Shown piece by piece: positions 8,753 to 18,172 of a stretch of DNA of 64,000 nucleotides (its first letter is position 1; each line of letters opens with the position of its first letter). The stretch is from Erythrobacter sp. Alg231-14 (GTDB lineage: Bacteria > Pseudomonadota > Alphaproteobacteria > Sphingomonadales > Sphingomonadaceae): the NCBI RefSeq assembly GCF_900149685.1, contig NZ_LT702999.1:1550001-1614000 (forward strand), given 5' to 3'. The position numbers were made by a program, and so were the translations under genes. The notes beneath the pieces are model-generated. The model did not search any database. It was not told the DNA's origin and saw nothing but the letters and a program-made list of their open reading frames with translations.

Positions 8753-10192
8753 ATGACCTCTCCCATCCCGAATGTACGGACCCGCTTTGCGGTAATTGGA
8801 CTAAGCGTCGCATTGTCAGCATGCGTGGCTGGCCCGCCACCGGAAATCGCCACTCCTGCACCGGTTTTGCCGGAGACCTTTCTGTTCCAACCCGATGCTC
8901 CATCTCAGGCGGGACTGGATGCGTTGCTTCCTTTGGATGATCCCGCATTCCTTGATCTGGCAAGCGCAGCTTTGGAAGGCGCACCAAGTCTATCCGAAGC
9001 GCTAGCCCGAGTGGATGCGGCACGGGCCAACGCTCGGCGTTCGGGGGCCAATCGTCTACCCACCATCAACGCAGACGCAACGGCGCAGCGCAACCGCATA
9101 AACACTGGTCAATTTGGCGACGGTCCTGCCGATTTCATACCCGCAGAGCAAAACTCATATGGGGCAAATTTGGTGGCCAGTTGGGACCCCGACATTTTCG
9201 GTCAATTGCGCGCGCAAGAACGTGCATCCATCGCTCGAGTGGGCGCAGCCAATGCATCCGCCGCAGCGGTACGCATCGCGCTTTTGGCAGAGATTGCGGG
9301 CAGTGTGGTCGATTGGCGTGTTCTCACAGCTCGCGCACGTGCCATTGAAAGCGACGTCGGCGCTGCGACACAATTGGCGCAATTGGCCCAAACACGCGAA
9401 GACGCGGGCATTGCGCCCGGCTTCGATCGTGTTCGGGCGGAAGCTGCGGCAAGTGCATCGCGATCGCGCCTTGCAGCTTTGGAAAGCGAACGCGTGCGCA
9501 TTTTGGGTCGGTTGATCACTTTGACCGGCCAAAATGGCGTGTCCGTCAACGCCGCTTTGCAGGCGGGCGGGCCAGCGCTTGACCCCGGCGCTGCACCTGC
9601 TGCTTTGCCTTCCGAATTGCTGGCCAATCGACCCGATGTGATCGCTGCGGCCGCGCAATTGGCCGCAGCCGACGCAGATTTGGCAGCAACCGCACGGGCC
9701 CGGTTTCCGCGCCTGACCTTATCTGCAGTAGTTGGATTGTTGGCCTTCAATCCGGGCGATGTGTTTGATGACGATTCCTTGGTTGGCACCTTGGCAGCCG
9801 GATTGGCGGGGCCGTTGATCGATTTCGGTCGTGTCGAAGCAGAAATCGATGGCGCAGCCGCCAACAAACGCGTGGCCTTTCAATCTTATCGTGGCGCGGT
9901 TTTTCAGGCGCTTGGCGACGCAGAAGCCGCCTATGGCCTTATCGCTGCGGCTGACAACGAAGCCGAACTGGCGATACGGCAAAGCGATCAGTTGGAACGT
10001 GCGGCAAGCCTTGCAAATGATCGGTATCGCGCCGGATTGGCAAGCTTTCTCGAAGTGCTCGACGCCCGGCGTGCCGCCGACGCCAGCGGCGAAAATGCCG
10101 CAGCGGCAGTGGGCCGCGCAGAACGCGCCCGTATCGTGTTGTGGCAGGCATTGGGGGGCGATGCACCAGACGTTCTGGCGGGGGACAGCTAA
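8753..10192 (+). CDS. Outer-membrane efflux lipoprotein, NodT/TolC family
   Basis: 479 residues from the ATG at 8753. The signal peptide ends in a lipobox (VALSAC, lipidated Cys) and the body holds two outer-membrane efflux protein repeats. Conserved NodT-family features are seen, such as ASWDPDIFGQLRAQE, LPSELLANRPDVIAAAAQLAAADADL and GPLIDFGRVEAEIDGAAANK. It forms the trimeric outer-membrane duct of the exporter. An in-frame extension into the adaptor gene was rejected because the start 4 nt after the adaptor stop gives a clean signal peptide. The last base pairs overlap the convergent HupE-like gene by 4 nt. Confidence 0.93.
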   Translation: MTSPIPNVRTRFAVIGLSVALSACVAGPPPEIATPAPVLPETFLFQPDAPSQAGLDALLPLDDPAFLDLASAALEGAPSLSEALARVDAARANARRSGANRLPTINADATAQRNRINTGQFGDGPADFIPAEQNSYGANLVASWDPDIFGQLRAQERASIARVGAANASAAAVRIALLAEIAGSVVDWRVLTARARAIESDVGAATQLAQLAQTREDAGIAPGFDRVRAEAAASASRSRLAALESERVRILGRLITLTGQNGVSVNAALQAGGPALDPGAAPAALPSELLANRPDVIAAAAQLAAADADLAATARARFPRLTLSAVVGLLAFNPGDVFDDDSLVGTLAAGLAGPLIDFGRVEAEIDGAAANKRVAFQSYRGAVFQALGDAEAAYGLIAAADNEAELAIRQSDQLERAASLANDRYRAGLASFLEVLDARRAADASGENAAAAVGRAERARIVLWQALGGDAPDVLAGDS

Positions 10193-11238
10193 CCCACAAC
10201 CCTCTCTATCAACCAGAAACTGCCGGTGCCCCCAATGGCATATGTTGCCAATCGGATTGTCGGCGTTTCAAGTTTTGGCAGCCAGCGCGTCATCGCAATC
10301 AACACTGCGACCAGTGCCCCGATGACAAGCAATTGACCGGCTTCAACGCCGATATTGAACGCAAACAAAGCGGCTGCAATTTCGCCCTGAGGCAATCCGA
10401 TTTCTGCCAAAGCGCCGGCGAAACCGAAACCGTGAAACAAGCCAAAGCCAAATGCGACAAGCCAAGGGAACCGGCGCGTTAATGTCTGCCGATCAGGATC
10501 GCGCAACACCACGGCCACTTCGACCGCAAGAAAAACGATCGATAACGCGATCAACGCTTCGACCGGGCGGCTTGGCAAACCGGTATAGCCCAAGGATGTG
10601 GCGACCAAGGTGATAGAATGGGCGATCGTAAAAGCGGTTGCGGCCTTCACCACCGACCAAGGCGTGCGCACCAACAAGACGAGCGCGATCACAAATAGCA
10701 AATGATCCCAGCCGAACAGAATGTGTTCCGCGCCGATAATGAAATAGTCGCGCAAGACCTGCATGACGTTCGGCTCTGCTCGGATTGTTGCGGTGGGTTC
10801 GGCAGCGGTCAATCGAAAGGATTGAACGGGCCCGTCCAGCGGCACAAACCGCGCGATACCATCTGCGTTTCCGATCAGGCCGACTAAGCCAAATGCCTCA
10901 CCCGCCAGATCGCCACTGCAGCGCATTTCCGTGCGCCCCAAAAGCGCCAGTGATGCCGCGCGTTCCACCGGTTGTACGACGATCTCGCACACATCGGGAA
11001 CGACTGGCTGCGCCGTCGGAGCCGCGGATTGCGACCGGTTGGCGGCAACCGGCAATTTCCATTCAAGCACCCATTCATGGTCGAGTGTCCCTTGCGAAGA
11101 ACCTTCCTCATTTTCGGACAGCGCGCTTGAGTCCATTTGAGTCATTTCAATGACCGCAGGGCGCAATTCATCAGCCATCGCCGGGTGAGCGATCATCGCG
11201 GCCAGCGCAATGCAGAGCCAACGAACCAGTGTTTTCAC
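10189..11238 (-). CDS. HupE/UreJ-like membrane protein
   Basis: 349 residues starting with a GTG that overlaps the stop of the PPIase gene (GTGA). A signal peptide (LCIALAAMIAHPAMA) and an extracytoplasmic N-terminal domain come first. The C-terminal part has six to seven helices and the family motif ILFGWDHLLFVIALVLL, then LFHGFGFAGALAEIGLP and FNIGVEAGQL. HupE/UreJ proteins are implicated in metal (nickel/cobalt) handling. This longer version, paired with DUF3604 and a PPIase, has no proven substrate. It is the last gene of a three-gene overlapping operon. Confidence 0.85.
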   Translation of the reverse strand: MKTLVRWLCIALAAMIAHPAMADELRPAVIEMTQMDSSALSENEEGSSQGTLDHEWVLEWKLPVAANRSQSAAPTAQPVVPDVCEIVVQPVERAASLALLGRTEMRCSGDLAGEAFGLVGLIGNADGIARFVPLDGPVQSFRLTAAEPTATIRAEPNVMQVLRDYFIIGAEHILFGWDHLLFVIALVLLVRTPWSVVKAATAFTIAHSITLVATSLGYTGLPSRPVEALIALSIVFLAVEVAVVLRDPDRQTLTRRFPWLVAFGFGLFHGFGFAGALAEIGLPQGEIAAALFAFNIGVEAGQLLVIGALVAVLIAMTRWLPKLETPTIRLATYAIGGTGSFWLIERVVG

Positions 11239-12050
11239 CTGTCGATCTCAACCCGATAGGCGCTGCGCAGAACCTCGAATGCTCGGGTCTTTCTTTGCGC
11301 TATCTCTTCGCTGCGCCAATCGTTTTCGACTTGATCGCGCACAGAAACGAATTCTGGGCGCTCTGCCTTGCGTTCGCGCAAGCGGACCAGATGCCAGCCA
11401 AATCCGGACGGGACCGGACCTTGCCATGCAGAACCACCGTCACTGGCCAATTCTAAATCCACCAAAGCGCGGGCAAAAACCTCTCCAAAACGGGCCTGCA
11501 CACCGCGAACGCTGGTCACTTCAACTGCGTCGGGGAGGCTGATACCCTCTCCCGAGAAATTGCCGACTTCCAGTGCTGATTGCGCGTCCGCACGATCGAC
11601 AAAATACACTTGATCGAAACTCACCAACGTTGGGCCAGCATAGCGATCTGGATTGTCGTCGAAATACGCACGCAATGTTGCGTCATCTGGCTGCGCTGCT
11701 TCGGCCGCCGCGCTGGCAGACATATCCATTTTGGAAACCATTCGTTGTCGAACGACCGCATCGTTTTGATCAAGGCCAAGCCTCAACGCCTCCCGATACA
11801 GCACTTCGTCGCGAACGAATTGTTCAATCCGTGCGTCCAATTCCGCATCGGTCGGCGCGCGGCCCATGAGACTTTCGAAACGCAGCGAAAGCTGTGCCTG
11901 TTCCGCCTTCCCGACCTCTATCACACGGGATGATGGATCAATCGGCTCTCCGCCCCACGTCAATGCGAGATAGACGATTCCCCCCAGTACCAGGAAATGG
12001 ACCAGCGGTTCCTTCACCCAGGACGCACGCATCCAGTTCGTTGGCATCAC
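11235..12050 (-). CDS. Membrane-anchored parvulin-type peptidyl-prolyl cis-trans isomerase
   Basis: 271 residues. An N-terminal hydrophobic anchor (LVHFLVLGGIVYLALTWGG) precedes a SurA-N-like helical region (DAELDARIEQFVRDEVLYREALRLGLDQND) and a rotamase-like C-terminal part (ARFGEVFARALVDL, GWHLVRLRERKA). It should act on the periplasmic side as a chaperone/isomerase. It overlaps the DUF3604 gene upstream and the HupE-like gene downstream by 4 nt each, so it probably assists folding of one of these partners. Confidence 0.85.
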   Translation of the reverse strand: MMPTNWMRASWVKEPLVHFLVLGGIVYLALTWGGEPIDPSSRVIEVGKAEQAQLSLRFESLMGRAPTDAELDARIEQFVRDEVLYREALRLGLDQNDAVVRQRMVSKMDMSASAAAEAAQPDDATLRAYFDDNPDRYAGPTLVSFDQVYFVDRADAQSALEVGNFSGEGISLPDAVEVTSVRGVQARFGEVFARALVDLELASDGGSAWQGPVPSGFGWHLVRLRERKAERPEFVSVRDQVENDWRSEEIAQRKTRAFEVLRSAYRVEIDR

Positions 12051-13987
12051 TGTGGTGCAGCGGGCGATTTCAGCCAGATCGGCGAGGTGTACGCACGCTC
12101 TTGTGCGACCGCTTCGGCCATGGCGTCTTCTGACAATTCAATCCCAAATCGGGCCGCATCAAACAATGGCCAACGCGGTGTAGGGATCTCAAGCACGCGC
12201 ACATAGTAGAACGCATTTTGGCCCGAACGATAATCGGGATCTGTCCACGTTGTCCGAAGCTCGGGCGCACCGATGGAATTGGTGTAGGTCGCGTCTTCGC
12301 GGTTGACTGTGTCGCCCACCGCGGGGATACGCCCGCCGCTGCGCACACGGCTGTCCATGTCGCTCCATACAATGTCATAGACTTGTTCGCGGGTTTCGCC
12401 CGATGCTGTCACCCAACCCTTGACGACCTGAACCCGGTCAAGATTTGCACCATCGGGATCTTTTAGCGCGCTGACCAAGAATGTCGGCGCGCTGCCGCCG
12501 TCGGTCAATTCGCCGCCCATTGGCACGCCGCGCGTGTATCCGGCACGAACCCAATCGCCTTCCCAATCCTGATCGGTGAAATCAAATCCACCAAAAATGC
12601 GCACGCTCATGCGCGGGCCAGTTGTGGCGTAAACTTCGCGGCGTGCAAAGGCATCGAAGATCTCTGCCCGCGTGTTGCCACGTGCCCAAGCCGCCGCGTA
12701 TCCGCCCGCAAGATAGTGCCAACCAAACCGTCCGACACGCGTCCCTAAGTTTTGCGCTCCGATGGCGCGATCTTCGGACGCGGGCTCATTGCCCGTATGC
12801 TTGCCCCAGAAATTGTCCTCATCACCTGTAGCAAGGGATGTGTGGCTGTCGGTCGACCCGATCATGCCAAACGCATAAGGATTCACGCCCAATTGCTGCT
12901 CAAGCGAAAGGCCGCGCAAAAGAGCCGAACGGGCGTAGGATCCCGCATACATATCAGGCGTGCTGGGTTGAGTGAGGGGCAAATTGCCCAATTCCCAACC
13001 AGAAACACCAAATCCCGCCATCTCATCATTGGGCGATAGGAACGGGTGAGTTTCGCTGTCACCTTTGATCTGCGTGACTTCGATCACCGGTTCTGCTGCA
13101 GCACGTTTGGCCGCGTACTCTGCGGTCATTGGTGAACCATCGGGCATGGTTGTTTCGAACATCAAGCCGTTGGATAGGTTACCGTTGTGCGGGATAGCGA
13201 GAACCCGCCCGCCCGTTTCCGCTTCGTAGGCGGCCATGTAATCCCAAAGCTGTTCAGCGGTTGTGCTCAAGCCTGGAAACGGTACCGTTTGCCGGGTGCG
13301 CTCGCTGCCATCGCGGTACATGACCACGCGGTGCAGATTGTTGCCATCAGGCATCCGGGTCCATTCGTACCCAGCAAGCGCAGTGAACGTGCCAGGCTGG
13401 TTGTAACGATCCAGCATTCCAAGATGCGTGTTCCAGATGTCCTTGGTGTTCTCGGCCGCCGTTTCGGGGTCCGCCAATGCCTCTGGAACTGTTCCGTCGG
13501 CCGCAGCAGTGATCAGTTCTGCAATCGCCAACTGAGATTGCTCAGGGCTTTCGTGCATCATGTCATACCACCGCAGCACGGTTTCATCGCCTATGACCCA
13601 ATTCACGTACCATCGGGGCGCATCATACAACCGGCGTGTCGCACCCAACGCATCGGAATGGTCGGCAATGACTAGGAAATCGAGAGGACGGGAGAGTTTT
13701 GCCTGAGCGCCGGTTGTTGCGGTCACTTCTTCGCCGCTGGCAAAACGCAACGCCTCTTCGGGGCCAAGGCGAACACCAAACCCAAACGCATCGACCGAAT
13801 TGTCGGTGTGCAAATGGGTGTCGCCCCAATAGGGCCGATCGGGAAACTCGGCGAGTTCAATCGTGTCGGTCCCGTCGCCTGTTTGCACAGCATCCAATGT
13901 CGGCTCGCCGCCACACGATGCCAAAGCTATCGCCAGAATGCTGATCCCTGCGCCCTTAAGCATGGCTTTGCTCCATGTCTTTTGCAC
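12047..13987 (-). CDS. DUF3604 family lipoprotein
   Basis: 646 residues, starting with a GTG preceded by AGGAGAGGG. The N terminus has a lipobox (IALASC, Cys25), predicting outer-membrane or periplasmic anchoring. The family signature begins PYWGDTHLHTDNSVDAFGFG, with HLHTD resembling the metal-binding start of PHP-type phosphoesterases. Other His/Asp clusters follow (VIADHSDALG, IPHNGNLSNG, GSTDSHTSLA). DUF3604 has no assigned reaction. The PHP-like motif layout suggests a metal-dependent hydrolase, which is inference. It is the first gene of an operon with PPIase and HupE-like genes. Confidence 0.88.
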   Translation of the reverse strand: MQKTWSKAMLKGAGISILAIALASCGGEPTLDAVQTGDGTDTIELAEFPDRPYWGDTHLHTDNSVDAFGFGVRLGPEEALRFASGEEVTATTGAQAKLSRPLDFLVIADHSDALGATRRLYDAPRWYVNWVIGDETVLRWYDMMHESPEQSQLAIAELITAAADGTVPEALADPETAAENTKDIWNTHLGMLDRYNQPGTFTALAGYEWTRMPDGNNLHRVVMYRDGSERTRQTVPFPGLSTTAEQLWDYMAAYEAETGGRVLAIPHNGNLSNGLMFETTMPDGSPMTAEYAAKRAAAEPVIEVTQIKGDSETHPFLSPNDEMAGFGVSGWELGNLPLTQPSTPDMYAGSYARSALLRGLSLEQQLGVNPYAFGMIGSTDSHTSLATGDEDNFWGKHTGNEPASEDRAIGAQNLGTRVGRFGWHYLAGGYAAAWARGNTRAEIFDAFARREVYATTGPRMSVRIFGGFDFTDQDWEGDWVRAGYTRGVPMGGELTDGGSAPTFLVSALKDPDGANLDRVQVVKGWVTASGETREQVYDIVWSDMDSRVRSGGRIPAVGDTVNREDATYTNSIGAPELRTTWTDPDYRSGQNAFYYVRVLEIPTPRWPLFDAARFGIELSEDAMAEAVAQERAYTSPIWLKSPAAPQ

Positions 13988-14069
13988 GACCCTCTCCTCT
14001 TATTATCCCTGTGCTACATTTGAGCCCTAATCTGACCGGTCGTCAAGTGAGCTGTTGGGCACAGAAGTT

Positions 14070-14519
14070 TTAGCCAGAACGCTTGAGCAAGGCCGACCTT
14101 TCGCACCGACAAACAACCTCGTCACGTTGGTTCAACAGTTCATGAACAAACGTCACAATGCCCGCCTCTGGACGGGACTTGCTTGTCCGCAATTCAGCCA
14201 CTTCGCTTTGCGCGCGCATTGTATCGCCAATGAAGACGGGCTTGGGTGTTACCACTTTGTCAAAGCCCAAATTCGCAACCAAAGTGCCCAAAGTGGTGTC
14301 GCCCACCGATAGGCCGACCAGCAGCGAAAAGGTGAAAGTGGAATTCACCAAGATTTGGCCGAACCCGCTTTTTTTGGCCGCCTCAATGTCCAAATGCAGA
14401 GGCTGTGGGTTGTGCGTCATGGTTGAGAAAAGCAGATTGTCGGTCTCGGTAACGGTGCGACGGATATCGTGTTCAATCCGATCGCCAACCTGCCATTGAT
14501 CAAAGAATTTTCCTGCCAT
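14070..14519 (-). CDS. MaoC-like (R)-hydratase
   Basis: 149 residues with a single hot-dog fold. The segment [18 protein letters not shown] holds the Asp/His of the hydratase-2 motif, and [20 protein letters not shown] is typical of MaoC/mesaconyl-CoA-hydratase-like proteins. It would hydrate a trans-enoyl-CoA thioester. The gene is 6 nt downstream of the CoA-transferase family gene, consistent with shared acyl-CoA metabolism. Confidence 0.88.
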   Translation of the reverse strand: MAGKFFDQWQVGDRIEHDIRRTVTETDNLLFSTMTHNPQPLHLDIEAAKKSGFGQILVNSTFTFSLLVGLSVGDTTLGTLVANLGFDKVVTPKPVFIGDTMRAQSEVAELRTSKSRPEAGIVTFVHELLNQRDEVVCRCERSALLKRSG

Positions 14520-14525
14520 GGCGAC

Positions 14526-15605
14526 TTAACCTTTGGCCCAAGAATTGATCACTGCTGCGCCGTCATCCGCGCTTGACCGAACCGCACCCGGCGTTCTGCT
14601 GAATCGGGGTGCCGGCGCTGTGTGCCATTCACCATCATGCTGTACATAGGCTTCTCGCGCTTTCATGTGCGGATGATCTCTCACCTCTTCGAGTTCAAGA
14701 ACCGGCGCGAAACAGGCATCGCTCCCCTCCAACAACTCCACCCATTCAGATTGTGGTTTTGTCTTGAACATCGCGGCCAGTTTTTCCGCATAGTCATCCC
14801 AGTTGCCGGGATTCATCTGCGCCTCTGCCAATTCGGCAGGAGCGTTCGTTTTCGCCAACATTTCGGCGTAGAATTGCGGCTCAATTGATCCCAGCGAGAT
14901 TTCTTTCCCATCGGCGCATTCGAAACAGCGATAGAAATGCGCCGCTCCGCCTAACATGCCGTTGCCGCGGTCAGTGGTTAGGTAAGGAACATGACGAGAG
15001 CCAAAGAAAAAGCTCATCAAACTGGTCGCACCATCAACGATTGCCGCGTCAACGACTTGCCCTTTTCCGGACCGTTCTCGTTCATACAGGGCAGCCATGA
15101 TGCCGAACGCGCAATACATAGAACCACCGCCGAAATCGCCGACGAGGTTTTGCGGCGGAGTGGCGGTTTCACCGGTCCGTCCTACGGCAGATAGAGCCCC
15201 AGTGATCGCGATATAATTGATATCGTGACCTGCCGCCTGCGAAAGCGGTCCTTCCTGTCCCCACCCGGTCATACGCGCAAAGATCAATCCGGGATTGATG
15301 GCGAGCAATTCGTCTGGTCCCAACCCCAATCGCTCCATCACTCCTGGACGGAAACCTTCGATCAAAACGTCCGCTTTGGCCGCCGCATCAAGACAGAATG
15401 CTTTGCCCTCTTCGCTTTTCAAATCGACGCCCACACGATGTCTTGCGCGTTCAACCACTGTGTTTGAAACAGCAGCACCGGGCCGGTCCATACGGACAAC
15501 TTCGGCACCCAAATCAGCCAACAACATCGCCACATGAGGTCCGGGACCGATGCCCGCAAATTCGATGACCTTAAGACCTGCCAATGGGCCGCTATTCTTG
15601 CTCAT
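14526..15605 (-). CDS. CaiB/BaiF family protein, alpha-methylacyl-CoA racemase-like
   Basis: 359 residues from the ATG at 15605, which has AGGGAGAG upstream. A 147-nt in-frame extension lacks family similarity. It carries LKVIEFAGIGPGPHVAMLLADLGAEVVRMDRPG, RHRVGVDLKSEEG, RPGVMERLGLGP and GHDINYIAITGALS. The GHDINY segment supplies the catalytic His/Asp region of alpha-methylacyl-CoA racemase, and FGGGSMYCAFGIMAALYER is also typical. Epimerisation of 2-methyl-branched acyl-CoA is likelier than CoA transfer. Pairing with the MaoC gene supports branched-acyl or steroid side-chain catabolism. Confidence 0.87.
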   Translation of the reverse strand: MSKNSGPLAGLKVIEFAGIGPGPHVAMLLADLGAEVVRMDRPGAAVSNTVVERARHRVGVDLKSEEGKAFCLDAAAKADVLIEGFRPGVMERLGLGPDELLAINPGLIFARMTGWGQEGPLSQAAGHDINYIAITGALSAVGRTGETATPPQNLVGDFGGGSMYCAFGIMAALYERERSGKGQVVDAAIVDGATSLMSFFFGSRHVPYLTTDRGNGMLGGAAHFYRCFECADGKEISLGSIEPQFYAEMLAKTNAPAELAEAQMNPGNWDDYAEKLAAMFKTKPQSEWVELLEGSDACFAPVLELEEVRDHPHMKAREAYVQHDGEWHTAPAPRFSRTPGAVRSSADDGAAVINSWAKG

Positions 15606-15691
15606 TCTGTAACTCTCCCTTTGGTGTGCTCTGTGCCGCCTCGTTGTGACGAGAGCAAGCATTGGCAACAGAAATTGCGCCGCAATGCCGA

Positions 15692-15719
15692 AACGTGATC
15701 GACAGAGATCACGTTGACA
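15692..15719. promoter_or_regulatory. Inverted repeat overlapping a -35-like hexamer upstream of the EPS locus
   Basis: Perfect 9-bp arms AACGTGATC (15692-15700) and GATCACGTT (15707-15715), separated by GACAGA. The right arm runs into TTGACA (15714-15719). It lies between the divergent CoA-transferase gene and the first EPS gene. No T-tract follows, so an operator is more likely than a terminator. Confidence 0.5.
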
Positions 15720-15788
15720 CATCGCGAAAATCAGCAATAGGACCGCGCGCATGACCGCAGCAGATCAAGATTGTATGGCGCCAAACTT

Positions 15789-16259
15789 ATGACAAAACCC
15801 GCGACCAATCCCAGCCGCAGAGTGTTGGCTGTCGCGTCGGGCGGCGGTCACTGGGAACAGCTTATGCTGTTGCGTCCAGTGTTGGAACAATACGATCTGC
15901 GTTTTGCCACTACGGACGCCGATATTGCGCATCAGCGCGGTATAACGACGATCGACACACTTCCGGATTGCAATCAAAACAAACCGATTCAATCGCTGTT
16001 ATGCACCTTTGTCGCCGCATGGATCGTGCTCAAACATCGGCCTCATATTGTTCTTTCAACCGGAGCTGCACCCGGCTTTTTCTGCCTAATGGCTGGGCGA
16101 TTGATTGGTGCTCGAACCCTTTGGATCGACAGCGTGGCAAACGGCGAACAATTGTCTATGTGCGGCAAATTGTCGCGGCGCCTCGCGCATCAATGCTTAA
16201 CACAATGGCCAGAATTGGCCGACGAACCACGGGTCAAATATCGCGGAGCGGTCTTGTGA
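15789..16259 (+). CDS. PssD/Alg14-like glycosyltransferase membrane subunit
   Basis: 156 residues from the ATG at 15789. The Alg14 signature VLAVASGGGHWEQLMLLRPVL and the segment RPHIVLSTGAAPGFFCLMAGRLIGARTLWIDSVA identify the membrane-recruiting half of a two-part GT. In yeast and rhizobia this half (Alg14/PssD) brings the catalytic half (Alg13/PssE) to the membrane to glycosylate a lipid-linked sugar. Its stop overlaps the GTG of the next gene, matching this obligate pairing. A TTG at 15771 is an alternative start. Confidence 0.88.
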   Translation: MTKPATNPSRRVLAVASGGGHWEQLMLLRPVLEQYDLRFATTDADIAHQRGITTIDTLPDCNQNKPIQSLLCTFVAAWIVLKHRPHIVLSTGAAPGFFCLMAGRLIGARTLWIDSVANGEQLSMCGKLSRRLAHQCLTQWPELADEPRVKYRGAVL

Positions 16260-16738
16260 TCCTTGTTACGGTAGGAATGCAGCTTGGCTTCGACCGATTG
16301 ATCGAAGCGATGGACGATCTGGCGCCGACTTTGGGCACTCAGATTATCGCGCAAACCGGCAAAGGTTCATTTCAACCGCGCAACATGGAAGCGCGGACGA
16401 AGATTGGACCGGCTGAGTTCGAGCGCCTTATCCAAGATAGCGACGTCATCGTTAGCCATGCTGGCATTGGAACGGTGTTAACAGCGCAACGGTTCTCGAC
16501 CCCTATCGTGCTGTTTCCTAGGCGTTTTGATCACGGTGAGCATCGCAACGATCATCAGGTTGCGACCGTAAACAATCTGAAGGGTCGATCCGGATTGGTT
16601 GTGGCGATGGACGTGGACGAATTGCCCAACGCCATTGCGGAGGCCAAGAGGGTGACGGCGGCCAATGCCGTGATGTCCCAAACGGCCAAACAACTGCACG
16701 AAGCAATCGGCAGATTCATCGACGGTGGATCCTTGTAA
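16256..16738 (+). CDS. PssE/Alg13-like glycosyltransferase catalytic subunit
   Basis: 160 residues starting at the GTG within GTGA shared with the preceding stop. The sequence opens VILVTVGMQLGFDRLIEAMD and contains IQDSDVIVSHAGIGTVLTAQRFSTPIVLFPRR. This is the UDP-sugar binding C-terminal half of GT-B family 28 enzymes, with the HAGIGT donor loop. It is expected to transfer a sugar to an undecaprenyl-linked acceptor as a heterodimer with the upstream product. Confidence 0.9.
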   Translation: MILVTVGMQLGFDRLIEAMDDLAPTLGTQIIAQTGKGSFQPRNMEARTKIGPAEFERLIQDSDVIVSHAGIGTVLTAQRFSTPIVLFPRRFDHGEHRNDHQVATVNNLKGRSGLVVAMDVDELPNAIAEAKRVTAANAVMSQTAKQLHEAIGRFIDGGSL

Positions 16739-16867
16739 GTCCCTTCGGGCAACGCACGATCGCCGTCGAATCTGGCAATCAAAGAAAACACCTTTCCCTA
16801 ACGCGATATTTACCCCTCTTCGCCCATACCCTCGCGGAAATACGTTTCCTACGAGGACTACAGTACG

Positions 16868-18172
16868 ATGAACGCTCCCTTCGACGCCGCAACTGCCTTT
16901 GGGCCGGACGCCGCGACGCAGCCTGCTCCCGATCACCAAATTGCGGTTATCGGGTTGGGATATATTGGGCTTCCGACAGCCGCAGTCTTGGCCAGCTTTG
17001 GTTGGGATGTTTGCGGTGTGGATGTGTCGAAAGACGTGGTTGAAACGGTTAACGCTGGCGGCGTCCACATCGAAGAACGAGACCTGGATCGGTTGGTAAG
17101 CGAAGCAACGCAATCTGCGCGACTTGTTGCCTCTCGTCATGTTCCCGCGGCCCATTATTACATGATTGCCGTCCCCACCCCGTTTGGCGCGGACAAAAAG
17201 CCCGATATTTCTTATGTTGAGACCGCTGCACGATCGATTGCGCCCAACATCCTGCCAGGTGCCTGCATAATCGTTGAAAGCACATCGCCAGTGGGCACGA
17301 CGGAGCGGGTCGCAGAAATCATCGCAGAGGTCCGGCCCGATCTTAGGATGCCCAAATTTGGCGATGAACACGGTGGGGATATTGCCATCGCCTATTGCCC
17401 GGAACGTGTTCTGCCCGGTAAAATTGTCCATGAATTGGTCAACAATGATCGCGTGGTTGGCGGGATGACACCCGCCTGCGCCCAACGCGCATCGGCGCTT
17501 TATATGAGCTTTGTGAAAGGCGATTGTTTGATCACGAATTCACGGGTCGCAGAGACCGTGAAATTGGTTGAGAACAGCTTTCGCGACGTCAACATCGCCT
17601 TTGCCAATGAATTGTCGATGATCGCGGACGAAATTGGCGTCGATGTATGGGACGTAATCCGGCTGGCCAATCGTCATCCGCGCGTGAACATCCTTCAACC
17701 TGGACCGGGCGTCGGCGGACATTGCATCGCAGTGGATCCATGGTTCCTTGTCGCAGGTGCCCCCAAATCGGCACGCATCGTGCGGACAGCGCGAGAAGTG
17801 AATGATCACAAAGCGGTCCACACAGAAAACCGCATTCGCGCTCTGATTGACGCTGCGCCCGATGCCAAGGTCGCGCTGCTCGGTCTCGCATTCAAACCTG
17901 ACATTGATGACTTTCGCGAAAGCCCAGCCTTGGAAATCGCTGCCAATCTCTGCGCCGATTTGGGCGAGCGGGTTTTGGTCGTTGAACCCTTCACCGACGA
18001 CTTGCCCAACACACTTGCCGAAACAGGTGCGACACTAAGCGGACTTGACGATGCGCTCGCGCAGGCGGAAATTGTCGTTGTGCTTGTTGATCACACCGCT
18101 TTCAAACATCTCACGCCAACTGATTTGGCGGGCAAGCTTGTGTTTGACACACGCGGCATGCTGAAAAAATGA
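16868..18172 (+). CDS. wecC: UDP-N-acetyl-D-mannosamine dehydrogenase
   Basis: 434 residues. The Rossmann motif is GLGYIGLPTA (from residue 29) and the catalytic segment is GVGGHCIAVDPWF with Cys286. AYCPERVLPGKIVHELVNNDRVVGG and LAFKPDIDDFRESPA are typical of the WecC branch of UDP-sugar dehydrogenases. It oxidises UDP-ManNAc to UDP-ManNAc-uronate with two NAD+. It partners with the epimerase gene that overlaps its stop by 4 nt, giving a precursor for the polysaccharide repeat unit. Confidence 0.94.
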   Translation: MNAPFDAATAFGPDAATQPAPDHQIAVIGLGYIGLPTAAVLASFGWDVCGVDVSKDVVETVNAGGVHIEERDLDRLVSEATQSARLVASRHVPAAHYYMIAVPTPFGADKKPDISYVETAARSIAPNILPGACIIVESTSPVGTTERVAEIIAEVRPDLRMPKFGDEHGGDIAIAYCPERVLPGKIVHELVNNDRVVGGMTPACAQRASALYMSFVKGDCLITNSRVAETVKLVENSFRDVNIAFANELSMIADEIGVDVWDVIRLANRHPRVNILQPGPGVGGHCIAVDPWFLVAGAPKSARIVRTAREVNDHKAVHTENRIRALIDAAPDAKVALLGLAFKPDIDDFRESPALEIAANLCADLGERVLVVEPFTDDLPNTLAETGATLSGLDDALAQAEIVVVLVDHTAFKHLTPTDLAGKLVFDTRGMLKK

